DNA of 64,000 nt, from positions 1 through 64,000 of the forward strand of contig NZ_BOPF01000017.1 of assembly GCF_016863615.1 (NCBI RefSeq). The letters run 5' to 3'. The translations under genes and the position numbers were made by a program. Within the stretch, counting starts at the first letter, position 1. Each line of letters opens with the position of its first letter. The notes beneath the pieces were generated by a model. That model was not told the origin of the DNA. It worked only from the letters and a program-made list of their open reading frames with translations, and made no database searches. The stretch is from Virgisporangium aliadipatigenens. Its GTDB lineage: Bacteria; Actinomycetota; Actinomycetes; Mycobacteriales; Micromonosporaceae. Shown piece after piece: positions 8,023 to 16,809 of this stretch.

Positions 8023-10713
8023 GTGGTTGAGACCAAGCCGAGGCTGCTGCTGCTGGACGGACATTCGCTGGCTTACCGGGCGTTCCACGCCTTGCCGCCG
8101 GAAAACTTCTCGACGTCCACCGGGCAGACGACCAACGCCGTCTTCGGGTTCACGTCGATGCTGATCAACGTGCTGCGCGACGAGAAGCCGACCCACATCG
8201 CGGTGGCGTTCGACGTGTCGCGGCAGTCGTTCCGCACCGAGCAGTACGCCGACTACAAGGCCAACCGGTCGAAGTCGCCGAGCGAGTTCACCGGGCAGAT
8301 CCCGCTGGTCAAGGAGATCCTCGACGCCCTGCGGATCCCCTACGTGGAGGCCGCCGGCTACGAGGCCGACGACGTGATCGCCACGCTCACCGCCCAGGCC
8401 CGCGAGGCCGGGATGGAGGTGCTGATCTGCACCGGCGACCGCGACTCGTTCCAGCTCGTGCGCGAGGGCGTCACGGTGCTCTACTTCGTGCGCGGCGTCT
8501 CGGAGATGGCCCGCCGGGACCGGGCCGCCGTGCAGGAGAAGTTCGGCGTGCCGCCGGAGCGTTACCGGGACTACGCGGCGCTGATCGGCGACCCGAGCGA
8601 CAACCTCCCGGGCGTGCCGGGCGTCGGGCCCAAGACGGCCGCGAAGTGGATCACCGAGTTCGGCAGCCTGGACGAGCTGGTCGAGAAGTGCGACCAGATC
8701 AAGGGCAAGGCCGGCGAAAACCTCCGCGCCAAGCTCGCCGACGTGCTGCGCAACTACGAGCTCAACCGGCTGGTCGACGACGTGTCGCTGCCGATCCGGC
8801 CGGACGCGTTCGGCTGGCAGGGGTGGGACCGCGAGCGGGTGCACACCGTCTTCGACGCGCTTGAGTTCACCGTGCTGCGCAACCGGCTCTACGAGTACCT
8901 GGAGGCGCCGGAGCCGGAGGCCGAGGGCGGATTCGACCTGTCCGGGGAGGTGTTGGGCGCCGGCGCGGTCGCCGGCTGGCTCGACTTCCACGCCCCGGCC
9001 GGGGTGCCGGTGGGCCTGGCGCTGACCGGCCGGTTCGGGCGGGGCACCGGCGAGCTGACCGGGTTCGCCGTGGCGACCGCCGAGGGGGCGGCCGCGTGGT
9101 TCGACCCGGTGGCGCTGGACCCCGCCGACGAGGCGGCCGTCGGGGCCTGGCTCGGCGACCCCGAGCGCCCTAAGGTGATCCACGACAGCAAGCCGGCGCG
9201 GCTGGCGTTCACGGCGCGTGGGTGGGAGCTGGCGGGCGTGTCGGTCGACACGGCGCTGTCGGCGTATCTGGCCCGGCCCGACCAGCGCACCTACAACCTC
9301 ACCGACCTCGCGCTGCGCTACCTGCACCGCGAGCTGAAGGTCGACAACCCGGTCGACGACGGGCAGCTGACGTTCGACGGGCTCGGGGACAACACCGAGG
9401 CCGAGCAAAACCTGATGGTCCAGGCGCGCGCCACGCTCGACCTCGCCGACGCGATCGCCGCCGAGCTGGCCCGCGAGGACGACAGCACGCCGCAGCTGCT
9501 GGAGACGGTCGAGCTGCCGCTGGTCGAGGTGCTCGCGGCGATGGAGCGCACCGGGATCGCGGCCGACACCGAGTACCTCTCCGAGCTGGAGGCGCACTTC
9601 GCGGCCGAGGTCAAGGCGGCGGCGCAGGCGGCCTACGGGGTGATCGGGCGGGAGTTCAACCTCGGGTCGCCGAAGCAGCTGCAGGAGATCCTCTTCGGCG
9701 AGCTGGACCTGCCGAAGACGAAGAAGATCAAGACCGGCTACACGACCGACGCCGACTCCCTGCAGGACCTGTTCGTCAAGACGCAGCACCCGGTGCTCGA
9801 ACACCTGCTGCGCCACCGCGACGTCGCCAAGCTCAAGTCCACAGTGGACGGTCTGCTCAAGTCGGTCAGCGACGACGGCCGGATCCACACGACGTTCTTC
9901 CAGACGGTCGCCGCGACGGGGCGCCTGTCCAGCACCGACCCCAACCTGCAGAACGTGCCCATCCGCACCGAGGAGGGGCGGCGCATCCGGCGGGCGTTCA
10001 TCGTGGGGCCGGGCTACGAGTCGCTGCTGACCGCCGACTACAGCCAGATCGAGATGCGCATCATGGCGCACCTGTCCCAGGACGAGCTGCTGATCGACGC
10101 GTTCAACTCCGGCTTCGACTTCCACTCCGCGACGGCCTCCTCGGTCTTCTCCGTCGCGCCGGAGGAGGTCACCGCCGACCAGCGCCGCAAGATCAAGGCG
10201 ATGAACTACGGCCTGGCGTACGGGCTCTCCGAGTTCGGGCTGTCGCAGCAGTTGGGCATCCCGACGGCCGAGGCGCGCCAGCTCAAGGAGGAGTACTTCG
10301 AACGCTTCGGCGGCGTGCGCGACTACCTCCGTTCGGTCGTGGGGCAGGCCAGCCGGGACGGCTACACCGCCACGGTGCTCGGCCGCCGCCGGTACCTGCC
10401 CGACCTGACCAGCGACAACCGCCAGCGCCGCGAGATGGCCGAACGCATGGCCCTCAACGCGCCGATCCAGGGCTCCGCGGCCGACATCATCAAGGTCGCG
10501 ATGCTCGGCATCGACACCGCGCTCGCCGGGTCGGACCTCAAGTCGCGCATGCTCCTGCAGGTCCACGACGAGCTGGTCTTCGAGGTGGCGCCGGGCGAGC
10601 GGGAGGCGTTGGAGGAGCTGGTGCGCACCCAGATGGGTGGCGCGTACGCGCTCGCGGTGCCGCTGTCGGTGTCGGTGGGCGTCGGTCGGGACTGGCACGC
10701 CGCGGATCACTGA
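8023..10713 (+). CDS. polA: DNA polymerase I
   Basis: This enzyme does gap filling and RNA primer removal in replication and repair. Residues 1-~300 are the 5'-3' exonuclease domain (DGHSLAYRAF, GDRDSFQLV near 138). Residues ~300-480 are an exonuclease-like domain that looks inactive, as is usual in actinobacteria. Residues ~500-896 are the polymerase: motif A DYSQIEMR near 671, motif B RRKIKAMNYGLAYG, motif C QVHDELVFEV near 845. I chose GTG 8023 (MVETKPRLLLL), which matches the family start. An in-frame GTG at 7993 would add ten unsupported residues. TAGAGT at 8010-8015 is a candidate -10 box, implying a very short leader. The gene contains one TCCACAGTGGAC palindrome (9838-9849). Confidence 0.97.
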   Translation: MVETKPRLLLLDGHSLAYRAFHALPPENFSTSTGQTTNAVFGFTSMLINVLRDEKPTHIAVAFDVSRQSFRTEQYADYKANRSKSPSEFTGQIPLVKEILDALRIPYVEAAGYEADDVIATLTAQAREAGMEVLICTGDRDSFQLVREGVTVLYFVRGVSEMARRDRAAVQEKFGVPPERYRDYAALIGDPSDNLPGVPGVGPKTAAKWITEFGSLDELVEKCDQIKGKAGENLRAKLADVLRNYELNRLVDDVSLPIRPDAFGWQGWDRERVHTVFDALEFTVLRNRLYEYLEAPEPEAEGGFDLSGEVLGAGAVAGWLDFHAPAGVPVGLALTGRFGRGTGELTGFAVATAEGAAAWFDPVALDPADEAAVGAWLGDPERPKVIHDSKPARLAFTARGWELAGVSVDTALSAYLARPDQRTYNLTDLALRYLHRELKVDNPVDDGQLTFDGLGDNTEAEQNLMVQARATLDLADAIAAELAREDDSTPQLLETVELPLVEVLAAMERTGIAADTEYLSELEAHFAAEVKAAAQAAYGVIGREFNLGSPKQLQEILFGELDLPKTKKIKTGYTTDADSLQDLFVKTQHPVLEHLLRHRDVAKLKSTVDGLLKSVSDDGRIHTTFFQTVAATGRLSSTDPNLQNVPIRTEEGRRIRRAFIVGPGYESLLTADYSQIEMRIMAHLSQDELLIDAFNSGFDFHSATASSVFSVAPEEVTADQRRKIKAMNYGLAYGLSEFGLSQQLGIPTAEARQLKEEYFERFGGVRDYLRSVVGQASRDGYTATVLGRRRYLPDLTSDNRQRREMAERMALNAPIQGSAADIIKVAMLGIDTALAGSDLKSRMLLQVHDELVFEVAPGEREALEELVRTQMGGAYALAVPLSVSVGVGRDWHAADH
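9838..9849. repeat. Palindrome TCCACAGTGGAC inside polA
   Basis: First of four copies in this window of the motif TCCAC(A/T)GTGGAC. Here it encodes Ser-Thr-Val-Asp and uses the codon ACA, which is rare in such GC-rich DNA. Confidence 0.6.
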
Positions 10714-10715
10714 CG

Positions 10716-10750
10716 CCCACGCCGGGCCGACGGCGTCGCCCCGGCGTGGG
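10716..10750 (+). terminator. Stem-loop terminator of polA
   Basis: CCCACGCCGGG and its exact complement CCCGGCGTGGG form an 11-bp stem starting three bases after the polA stop, with a small inner hairpin in the 13-base loop. There is no T-run. It separates polA from the methyltransferase gene. Confidence 0.65.
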
Positions 10751-10793
10751 AATTCCGTCGCGGCCCCGCGCCGGTCGGCGCGATCATCGGCGG

Positions 10794-11588
10794 ATGTTGG
10801 CCGACGAGGTGCTCGCGTACTACCGGCAGCTGGGCGAGACCGACCGGCTGCGGGTCAGGGCGAGCGGGCGGCTGGAGTTCCTGCGCACGTGGGACCTCCT
10901 CGGCCGCCTGCTGCCCGCGCCGCCGGCCCGCGTGCTCGACGTCGGCGGCGCCACCGGCATCTACGCCGGGCCGCTCGCCGCGGCGGGCTACCGGCCGCAC
11001 GTCGTGGACCCGGTGCCCGAGCACGTCGACGCCGCGGCCGCGCTGCCCGGCGTGACGGCCGCGCTCGGCGACGCGCGCGCCCTGCCCGAGCCGGACGGCA
11101 GCGCCGACGCCGTGCTGCTCCTCGGGCCGCTGTACCACCTGCTCGAACGCGCCGACCGCGGCACCGCCTGGCGGGAGGCCGCCCGGGTGGTCCGCCCCGG
11201 CGGGGTGGTGCTCGCGGCGACGATCAGCCGGTTCGCGTCGGCGTTCGACGGGTTCGCCCGCGACTTCTACGCCGAACCGGGCTACGCGGCCGTGGTCGAC
11301 GGCGCGCTGCGCACCGGGGCGCACCGGCCGGTGGCCAACGCCTGGTTCACCACCGCGTACTTCCACCATCCGGACGAGCCGCCCGCCGAGGCGGCCGAGG
11401 CGGGGCTGGAGCCGGCGGGGCGGTACGCGATCGAGGGGCCGGGGTGGCACCTGCCGCGCCTGGAGGCCATTCTCGACGACCCGCGGCGGCGCGGGCAGCT
11501 GATGGACTTCCTGCGCCGCGTGGAGAGCGAGCCGTCCCTCCTCGGCGCGACCTCACACCTGCTCACCGCCGCGCGCCGTCGCAGCTAG
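10794..11588 (+). CDS. Class I SAM-dependent methyltransferase
   Basis: This is a 264-residue soluble enzyme of the Methyltransf_11/25 type. The SAM-binding motif is VLDVGGATG (47-55), followed by the acidic strand-2 end HVVDP and the motif-IV-like ADAVLLLGPLYHL. The post-motif VVRPGGVVLAA fits small-molecule methyltransferases. Nothing points to a substrate. The ATG at 10794 is the first good start after the polA terminator. An unrelated upstream GTG would run through polA in another frame. Confidence 0.85.
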   Translation: MLADEVLAYYRQLGETDRLRVRASGRLEFLRTWDLLGRLLPAPPARVLDVGGATGIYAGPLAAAGYRPHVVDPVPEHVDAAAALPGVTAALGDARALPEPDGSADAVLLLGPLYHLLERADRGTAWREAARVVRPGGVVLAATISRFASAFDGFARDFYAEPGYAAVVDGALRTGAHRPVANAWFTTAYFHHPDEPPAEAAEAGLEPAGRYAIEGPGWHLPRLEAILDDPRRRGQLMDFLRRVESEPSLLGATSHLLTAARRRS

Positions 11589-11599
11589 GAGCTTTATTT
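11587..11599. repeat. 13-bp element AGGAGCTTTATTT, copy 1
   Basis: This sequence overlaps the methyltransferase stop. Its exact reverse complement occurs at 45369-45381 upstream of thrS. It is unusually AT-rich for this genome. The remainder of 11600-11740 is non-coding with only small hairpins such as GACCC-TTC-GGGTC. Confidence 0.45.
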
Positions 11600-11743
11600 C
11601 CCGGGCCGTCGGGGGCCTGACCGTTGCCTCCCGGGCGGCACCTCTGGACCCTTCGGGTCTACGCTGCCACGTCCGCGGGTAGCTGTCCGCGTCGCCGGCC
11701 GCCCGTGGCTCGCGCCTGCTTTCCCTCCCGCGCGTCCGGAAAA

Positions 11744-11804
11744 CCGCCGTGGTGCCGCACGGGTGTGAGCGCACGGCTGTAGTTCTCACACGGGTGTGAG
11801 TTCG
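11744..11804. repeat. Repeat cluster with palindrome CTCACAC-GG-GTGTGAG
   Basis: Two copies of gggtgtgag (11761-11769, 11792-11800) lie just beyond the 3' end of the PBP-like gene. The second forms a perfect 7-2-7 inverted repeat at 11785-11800. A related copy sits at 1-20. It could act as a 3' stem-loop for the PBP-like gene, which ends at 11811 on the minus strand. Confidence 0.5.
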
Positions 11805-11810
11805 TGGCGG

Positions 11811-13319
11811 TTATTGGGGGCGGCCGGTCAGGGCTGCGGTCATGAAGGTGTGCCACAGCGCTTCGGGGGCGGCCGTGGTCAGGTGCGGGGCCTCGGTGTC
11901 GTGGCCGAGCCAGACCGCTGCGGCCAGGTCCGGGGTGTAGCCGGCCTGCCAGGCGTCCCGCCGCGGGTGGGGCGCGTCGGACGTCGTGGTCGCGGGGCGG
12001 CCGTCGGGGAGTTCCTCGCGCGTGAGGCGGGTCGTCGCGGCGGTGGCGACCGCCCGGTCCAGGAGCCGACGGGCGGCCGGCTCCGCACGGTACAGCGGCG
12101 CGCCGCCGGCCGTGTCGACCGCGTCGACGAGGTGGCGTTCGGCGTGGGTGCCGCCGGCGGCGAACGTCGCGTAGACCGACGCCAGGTCGGCCGCGCTCAC
12201 CGGACAGGCACCGGCGGCAGGTGGGGCCACGCCGAGTTCGCCGGCGAGGGAGCCGCTGCCGGGCGCCCCGTCGGCGAACACCACCGGCGCGCACGTCGCA
12301 CCGGCCGGCCGCACCGCCGTGGCGTCGTCGGCGAAGCCGCTGCCGCGGTCCCCGCCGTAGTAGGCGCGCACGGCGCCGGTCGACGGTTCGACGGCGACGA
12401 GAGCGGCGCGCAGGTGTGCGGGCGCCTCGGCGAGGGCCTGCTCGACCGAGCGCACCGCGGCCCGGTGGACCCGTTCGTCGAGCGTGGTCACCACCCGCAG
12501 ACCGCCGGTGCGCAGCCGCTGCGGGCTGACGCCGCGCCGGGCGAGTTCGCGTTCGACGCGGTCGACGACGGCACCCGAGGAGCCGCCGAGGCGTCCGGCC
12601 CGATCGGGTTCGGTGCGGACCTGCGGATAGGCGGGGGTGCCGTCGGCCCACCCGAGCGTGGCCATCGCCGCGATGATCCAGCTCCAGCGGGCCCGGGCGG
12701 CGGCCGGCGCCACGGCCGGGTCGAACCCGGTCGGATCCTTCACGACGGCGGCCAGCACGGCGCCCTCGGCGGGGCCGAGCCGGTCGACGGGCCGGCCGAA
12801 GTAGGCCCGGGCGGCGGCCGCGATGCCGTGCGCGCCGCGCCCGAAGTACACGGTGTTCAGGTAGCGGGTGAGGATCTCGTCCTTGGTGTGCGCGCGTTCG
12901 AGCCGCACGGCGAGAACGGCCGCGCCGGCGCCGCGTTCGCCGCTCAGGTACGCGTTGCGGGCGTACTGCTGGGTGATCGTCGAGGCGCCGTTCCGTTCGC
13001 CGCCGGTCAGCGCCGCCCAGGCCGTGCGGGCGAAGCCCCGTCCGGAGACTCCGCGGTGCGCGTAGAAGTCCCGGTCCTCGGCCGCGAGGAAGGCGTGCCG
13101 CACCGGTGTCGGGATCTCCTCGAGCGGCACATCTGTCCGATCCACGACGCCCACGCGGGCGAACGCCGTGACGCCGTCCGCGTAGTAGAGCGTCGACGCC
13201 CGAGGTGACGGCGGGTCGGCCGGCTGGTGCCCGTTCCAGGGAAAAAGCGAGGAGACGGCGGCGAACGTCCCGACGCAGAGCACCGCGACGAACGGAAGGC
13301 GCGTGTGGGGGAGCACCAA
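11811..13319 (-). CDS. PBP1-like glycosyltransferase with a degenerate transpeptidase domain
   Basis: This is a membrane-anchored class A penicillin-binding-protein homologue of 502 residues. After a short N terminus and one membrane segment (about 8-25), residues ~50-230 carry a GT51 peptidoglycan glycosyltransferase domain with AEDRDFYAH (catalytic Glu 81) and GASTITQQ (112-118 region). The transpeptidase-like part (~300-480) has lost its catalytic signatures. The usual SxxK box is GATCAP (340-345), and the usual KTGT box is GRPATTTSD (440-448). It therefore looks able to polymerise glycan but not to crosslink. The start is TTG 13319 or GTG 13316. It is divergent from the ABC exporter operon with 71 bases between. 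Confidence 0.85.
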   Translation of the reverse strand: MVLPHTRLPFVAVLCVGTFAAVSSLFPWNGHQPADPPSPRASTLYYADGVTAFARVGVVDRTDVPLEEIPTPVRHAFLAAEDRDFYAHRGVSGRGFARTAWAALTGGERNGASTITQQYARNAYLSGERGAGAAVLAVRLERAHTKDEILTRYLNTVYFGRGAHGIAAAARAYFGRPVDRLGPAEGAVLAAVVKDPTGFDPAVAPAAARARWSWIIAAMATLGWADGTPAYPQVRTEPDRAGRLGGSSGAVVDRVERELARRGVSPQRLRTGGLRVVTTLDERVHRAAVRSVEQALAEAPAHLRAALVAVEPSTGAVRAYYGGDRGSGFADDATAVRPAGATCAPVVFADGAPGSGSLAGELGVAPPAAGACPVSAADLASVYATFAAGGTHAERHLVDAVDTAGGAPLYRAEPAARRLLDRAVATAATTRLTREELPDGRPATTTSDAPHPRRDAWQAGYTPDLAAAVWLGHDTEAPHLTTAAPEALWHTFMTAALTGRPQ

Positions 13320-13390
13320 TCGTCAACGAGTGACGCATTAGGGAGTTCCCCCGGATCCGGCGAGGGTGCCGGCAGCCGTACGGTCGCGGC

Positions 13391-14329
13391 GTGACTCTCA
13401 TCGAGACGACGGCTTTGACCAAACGATACCCGGCCGGCGTCGTCGCTCTCTCCGACCTCACCCTCGCCGTCCAACCGGGCATCGTGGCGCTGGTCGGGGC
13501 GAACGGCGCCGGCAAGTCGACCTTCATCAAGATCATCCTGGGCCTGCTGCCGGCGACCAGCGGCACGGTGCGGGTCCTCGGCCTGGACCCGGCGGCCGAG
13601 CCGGACCGGGTCCGCTCCCGCGTCGGCTACATGCCGGAGCACGACTGCCTGCCGCCCGAGCAGTCCGCGGCCGAACTCGTCACCCACCTCGCCCGGATCA
13701 GCGGCCTGCCCCGCACCGCCGCCCGCGAACGCGCCTCCGAGACGCTGCGCCACGTCGGCCTCTACGAGGAGCGCTACCGGCAGATCGGCGGCTACTCCAC
13801 GGGCATGAAGCAGCGGGTGAAGCTGGCCCAGGCGATGGTGCACGACCCGGACCTGCTCCTGCTGGACGAGCCGACGAACGGCCTCGACCCGGCCGGCCGC
13901 GACGCCATGCTGGACCTGATCCACCGCATCGGCACCGAGTTCGGCATCTCGATCGTGGTCTGCTCGCACCTGCTCGGCGAGATCGAACGCATCTGCACCT
14001 CGCTGATCGCGATCGACGGCGGCAAGCTCCTGCGGGCCGACACGGTCGCCGCGATGACCACCGACCGCGACGTGCTCCTGGTCGAGGTCGACGAGGGGGC
14101 GGACACGCTCGTCGCCGCGCTCGCCGAACGCGGGGTCGCCGCCCGGCGCGACGGGCACACGGTGCTCGTTCCGGCCGGGGCCGACGAGTCGACGTACGAC
14201 GTGATCCTCGACGCGGTCGTCGCCGCCGGACTGCCCCTGCACCGCCTGGACCGCCAGCGCCGGCGCCTCTCGGAGCTGTTCACGAACAACCAGGCGCCGG
14301 AGATCAAGGGGAGCGTCCTCCATGTCTGA
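13391..14329 (+). CDS. ABC exporter ATP-binding protein, first of two
   Basis: This is a cytoplasmic ATPase of the NatA/CcmA-like class, 312 residues. Walker A is GANGAGKST (36-44), the signature STGMKQ (136-141), and Walker B ends D159-E160. A C-terminal regulatory extension of about 90 residues is typical of exporters that work with separate permeases. The start is GTG 13391. Its end overlaps the permease gene by eight bases. It begins a tightly coupled four-gene operon of two ATPases and two permeases. The substrate is unknown. Confidence 0.9.
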   Translation: MTLIETTALTKRYPAGVVALSDLTLAVQPGIVALVGANGAGKSTFIKIILGLLPATSGTVRVLGLDPAAEPDRVRSRVGYMPEHDCLPPEQSAAELVTHLARISGLPRTAARERASETLRHVGLYEERYRQIGGYSTGMKQRVKLAQAMVHDPDLLLLDEPTNGLDPAGRDAMLDLIHRIGTEFGISIVVCSHLLGEIERICTSLIAIDGGKLLRADTVAAMTTDRDVLLVEVDEGADTLVAALAERGVAARRDGHTVLVPAGADESTYDVILDAVVAAGLPLHRLDRQRRRLSELFTNNQAPEIKGSVLHV

Positions 14330-15176
14330 GCAGACGTCGGTCATCCACGACATCGGCTACCAGCGCTACAGCGGGCCGCGCCTGGGCCGCGGGTACGCGG
14401 TGCGCAGCCTGTACGAGCACAGCCTGCGCACGGCGTTCGGCGTCGGGCGGGGCATGAAGTCGAAGATCTTCCCCTGGGGCGTCGTCGGCGTGGCGAGCCT
14501 GATCACCGTGATCATCGCGGCGGTCAGTTCGACCGCGGGACAGCGGGTCATCTCGTACGTCAACCTGGTCGACCAGATGTCCGTCCTGATCATCATCTTC
14601 CTGGCCGTGGCGGCCCCCGAACTGATCTCCCGCGACCTGCGCGCCAAGGTGCTGCCGCTGTACTTCGCCCGGCCGGTCGGCCGGTTCGACTACGTCGGCG
14701 CGAAGTTCGCCGCGCTCGTGGCGTCCACCTGGATGGCCGTCGGCCTGCCGTTGGTGATCGTCTTCGCGGCGGTGGCGTTCGACGCGGACACGGTCGGCGA
14801 CGCCTGGAAGGAGTTCACGCTGCTGCTCGGTGGGCTGGCGTACGTGCTCGTGCTGGTGCTGATCAACGCGGCCGTGGCCATGCTGGTCGCCGCGTGCACC
14901 GGGCGGCGGGCGTTCGCCGCGGGCGGCATCGTCGGCGTCTACCTGGTGACGCTGCCCGTCTCGGTCGTCCTGTCGGAGATCGGCACCGGCGCCGCGCAGA
15001 ACCTCTCCGGCCTGCCCAGCCCGACGATGACCGGGGCCGGGTTGCGCTACTGGGTCACCGGCGACGGCCCCATCGACATCGGCGGCTTCGGCTGGCTGTA
15101 CCTGCTCGTCTCGCTGGTCCTGGTCGCCGGCAGCATCGCCGTCACGCACGCCCGTTACCGGAGGGTCGACTCATGA
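14322..15176 (+). CDS. ABC exporter permease, first of two
   Basis: This is an integral membrane protein of 284 residues with six predicted membrane spans, of the ABC-2 type. The amphipathic N-terminal stretch IHDIGYQRYSGPRLGRGYAV is a recognisable opening for actinobacterial permeases of this group. AAPELISRDLRAKVLPLYF is the typical loop between the second and third spans. It overlaps the preceding ATPase and ends in an ATGA overlap with the next ATPase. Confidence 0.88.
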   Translation: MSEQTSVIHDIGYQRYSGPRLGRGYAVRSLYEHSLRTAFGVGRGMKSKIFPWGVVGVASLITVIIAAVSSTAGQRVISYVNLVDQMSVLIIIFLAVAAPELISRDLRAKVLPLYFARPVGRFDYVGAKFAALVASTWMAVGLPLVIVFAAVAFDADTVGDAWKEFTLLLGGLAYVLVLVLINAAVAMLVAACTGRRAFAAGGIVGVYLVTLPVSVVLSEIGTGAAQNLSGLPSPTMTGAGLRYWVTGDGPIDIGGFGWLYLLVSLVLVAGSIAVTHARYRRVDS

Positions 15177-16084
15177 GTGTGGACGTGTCGGGGGTCACCC
15201 GCTGGTACGGCAACGTCGTCGCCGTCAACGACGTCACGATGACGCTCCCGCCGGGGGTCACGGGGCTCCTCGGCCCGAACGGCGCCGGCAAGACCACCCT
15301 CCTGCACATGATCGCCGGGTTCCTGCCGCCGTCGCGGGGCACGATCACCGCGGCCGGCCAGCGCACCTGGCGCAACCCGGACCTGTACAAGGTGCTGGGC
15401 CTGGTGACGGAGAAGGAGGCGGTGCACGGGTTCCTGACGGGGGAGCAGTTCGTGGTGGCCAGTGCGCGCCTGCACCGCCTCCCCGAGCCCGAACGCGCCG
15501 CCGCCCGCGCCCTCGACCTGGTCGAACTCGCCGACCCGCGCAAGCGGAAGCTGTCGACGTACTCGAAGGGCATGCGCCAGCGGGCCCGGCTCGCCGCCGC
15601 ACTCGTGCACGACCCGCAGGTGCTGCTGCTCGACGAGCCGTTCAACGGGCTCGACCCGCGCCAGCGGATGCAGATGATGACGCTGCTGCACGACCTGGGC
15701 AACCGGGGTCGCACGGTGCTGTTCAGCTCGCACATCCTCGAGGAGGTCGAACAGGTCTCCGGCACCGTGCAGGTGATGGTCGCCGGCCGGCTCGCCGCCT
15801 CGGGCGACTACCGCACGATCCGCCGCCTGATGACCAACCGGCCGCACGTGTTCGCCATCGACTCCAGCGACAACCGGCGCCTCGCGGCCGTCCTGATCGG
15901 GGACCCGTCGGTGCGCGGGGTGTCGCTCGGCGAGGACGGGCTGGAGGTCAGCGCCTCCGACTTCGGGACGTTCACCCGGGTGCTGCCGGGGATCGTCCGC
16001 CGCGAAGGGCTGCGGCTGCGGAGGTTGCGCCCCGCCGACGAGTCCCTCGAAAGCGTCTTCTCCTACCTGGTGGGTGCCAAGTGA
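15173..16084 (+). CDS. ABC exporter ATP-binding protein, second of two
   Basis: 303 residues. Walker A is GPNGAGKTT (34-42), the signature is SKGMRQR, and Walker B is VLLLDEPFNGLDP. It is related to the 13391 ATPase but clearly diverged, so the pair probably forms a heterodimer. I chose ATG 15173, which overlaps the permease stop (ATGA). The longer reading frame upstream lies inside the permease gene. The stop overlaps the next gene as GTGA. Confidence 0.9.
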   Translation: MSVDVSGVTRWYGNVVAVNDVTMTLPPGVTGLLGPNGAGKTTLLHMIAGFLPPSRGTITAAGQRTWRNPDLYKVLGLVTEKEAVHGFLTGEQFVVASARLHRLPEPERAAARALDLVELADPRKRKLSTYSKGMRQRARLAAALVHDPQVLLLDEPFNGLDPRQRMQMMTLLHDLGNRGRTVLFSSHILEEVEQVSGTVQVMVAGRLAASGDYRTIRRLMTNRPHVFAIDSSDNRRLAAVLIGDPSVRGVSLGEDGLEVSASDFGTFTRVLPGIVRREGLRLRRLRPADESLESVFSYLVGAK

Positions 16085-16794
16085 ACGCCACGATCGCCAT
16101 GATCACTCTGCGCGGCCTGTTCGGGCGGCGCCGGTTCCTGCTGCTGTTCGTGCTGCCGGTGCTGCTGGTGGCGCTGACGGCGTTCGCCGCGTCGTCGGAC
16201 GTGCCGGCGATCGAGTGGTCCGGGACGCTGCTGGACGCGCTCGGGCTCGGTGCGGTGGTGCCGCTGATGGCGTTGCTGGTGGGCATCGGTGTGCTCGGCA
16301 ACGAGATCGACGACGGGACGATCGCCCACATCCTCGCCAAGCCGCTGGCGCGGGGCGAGATCATCCAGGCCAAGTTGCTGGTCGCCGTGGGCGCGTCCGC
16401 CCTGGTGGTCGTCCCCGCCATGTTCCTTGTGGGGGAACTGGCGGAGGGGCCCTCGCTCGCCTTCGGACTCGCGGTCGGGTCGCTGCTGGCGGTCATCGTC
16501 TACTCGGCGATCTTCGTGGCGATCAGCATCGTGAGCAGCCGGCCGATGATCATCGCGCTGGGCTACGTCGTGCTCTGGGAGGGCTTCCTGGGGAACTTCG
16601 TCGGCGGCACCCGGATGCTCTCGGTGCGCCACTACGCGCTCTCCCTGGCGGACTCGGTGTCGGGCAGCGACCTGCTGACCAAGCAGGTGTCCCTGCCGGT
16701 CTCCCTGGTGCTGGCCGGGGTGATCACGGTCGGCGCCACGCTGCTGGCGGTGGACCGCCTGCGCTCCTACCAACTGGCGGGCGAGACGGGCTGA
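16081..16794 (+). CDS. ABC exporter permease, second of two
   Basis: 237 residues with six hydrophobic segments, ABC-2 type permease. The loop GNEIDDGTIAHILAKPLARGEIIQAK between spans two and three is typical of the class (substrate-independent contact with the ATPase). It closes the four-gene operon. Only 15 bases separate it from the end of the converging Hsp70-like gene, and I see no terminator in them. Confidence 0.88.
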   Translation: MNATIAMITLRGLFGRRRFLLLFVLPVLLVALTAFAASSDVPAIEWSGTLLDALGLGAVVPLMALLVGIGVLGNEIDDGTIAHILAKPLARGEIIQAKLLVAVGASALVVVPAMFLVGELAEGPSLAFGLAVGSLLAVIVYSAIFVAISIVSSRPMIIALGYVVLWEGFLGNFVGGTRMLSVRHYALSLADSVSGSDLLTKQVSLPVSLVLAGVITVGATLLAVDRLRSYQLAGETG

Positions 16795-16809
16795 CCCCGT
16801 CAAGATCGC

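Noticed and set aside
6334-10710. Very long minus-strand open frame of 1458 codons
   Set aside because: It is a shadow of livG, livF, the AraC gene and polA. Its composition (Arg/Gly/His-rich) is typical of antisense frames in GC-rich DNA.
11553-11789. 78-codon minus-strand ORF in the gap before the PBP-like gene
   Set aside because: It overlaps the methyltransferase end and the repeat cluster, has no family match, and lacks a good ribosome binding site.
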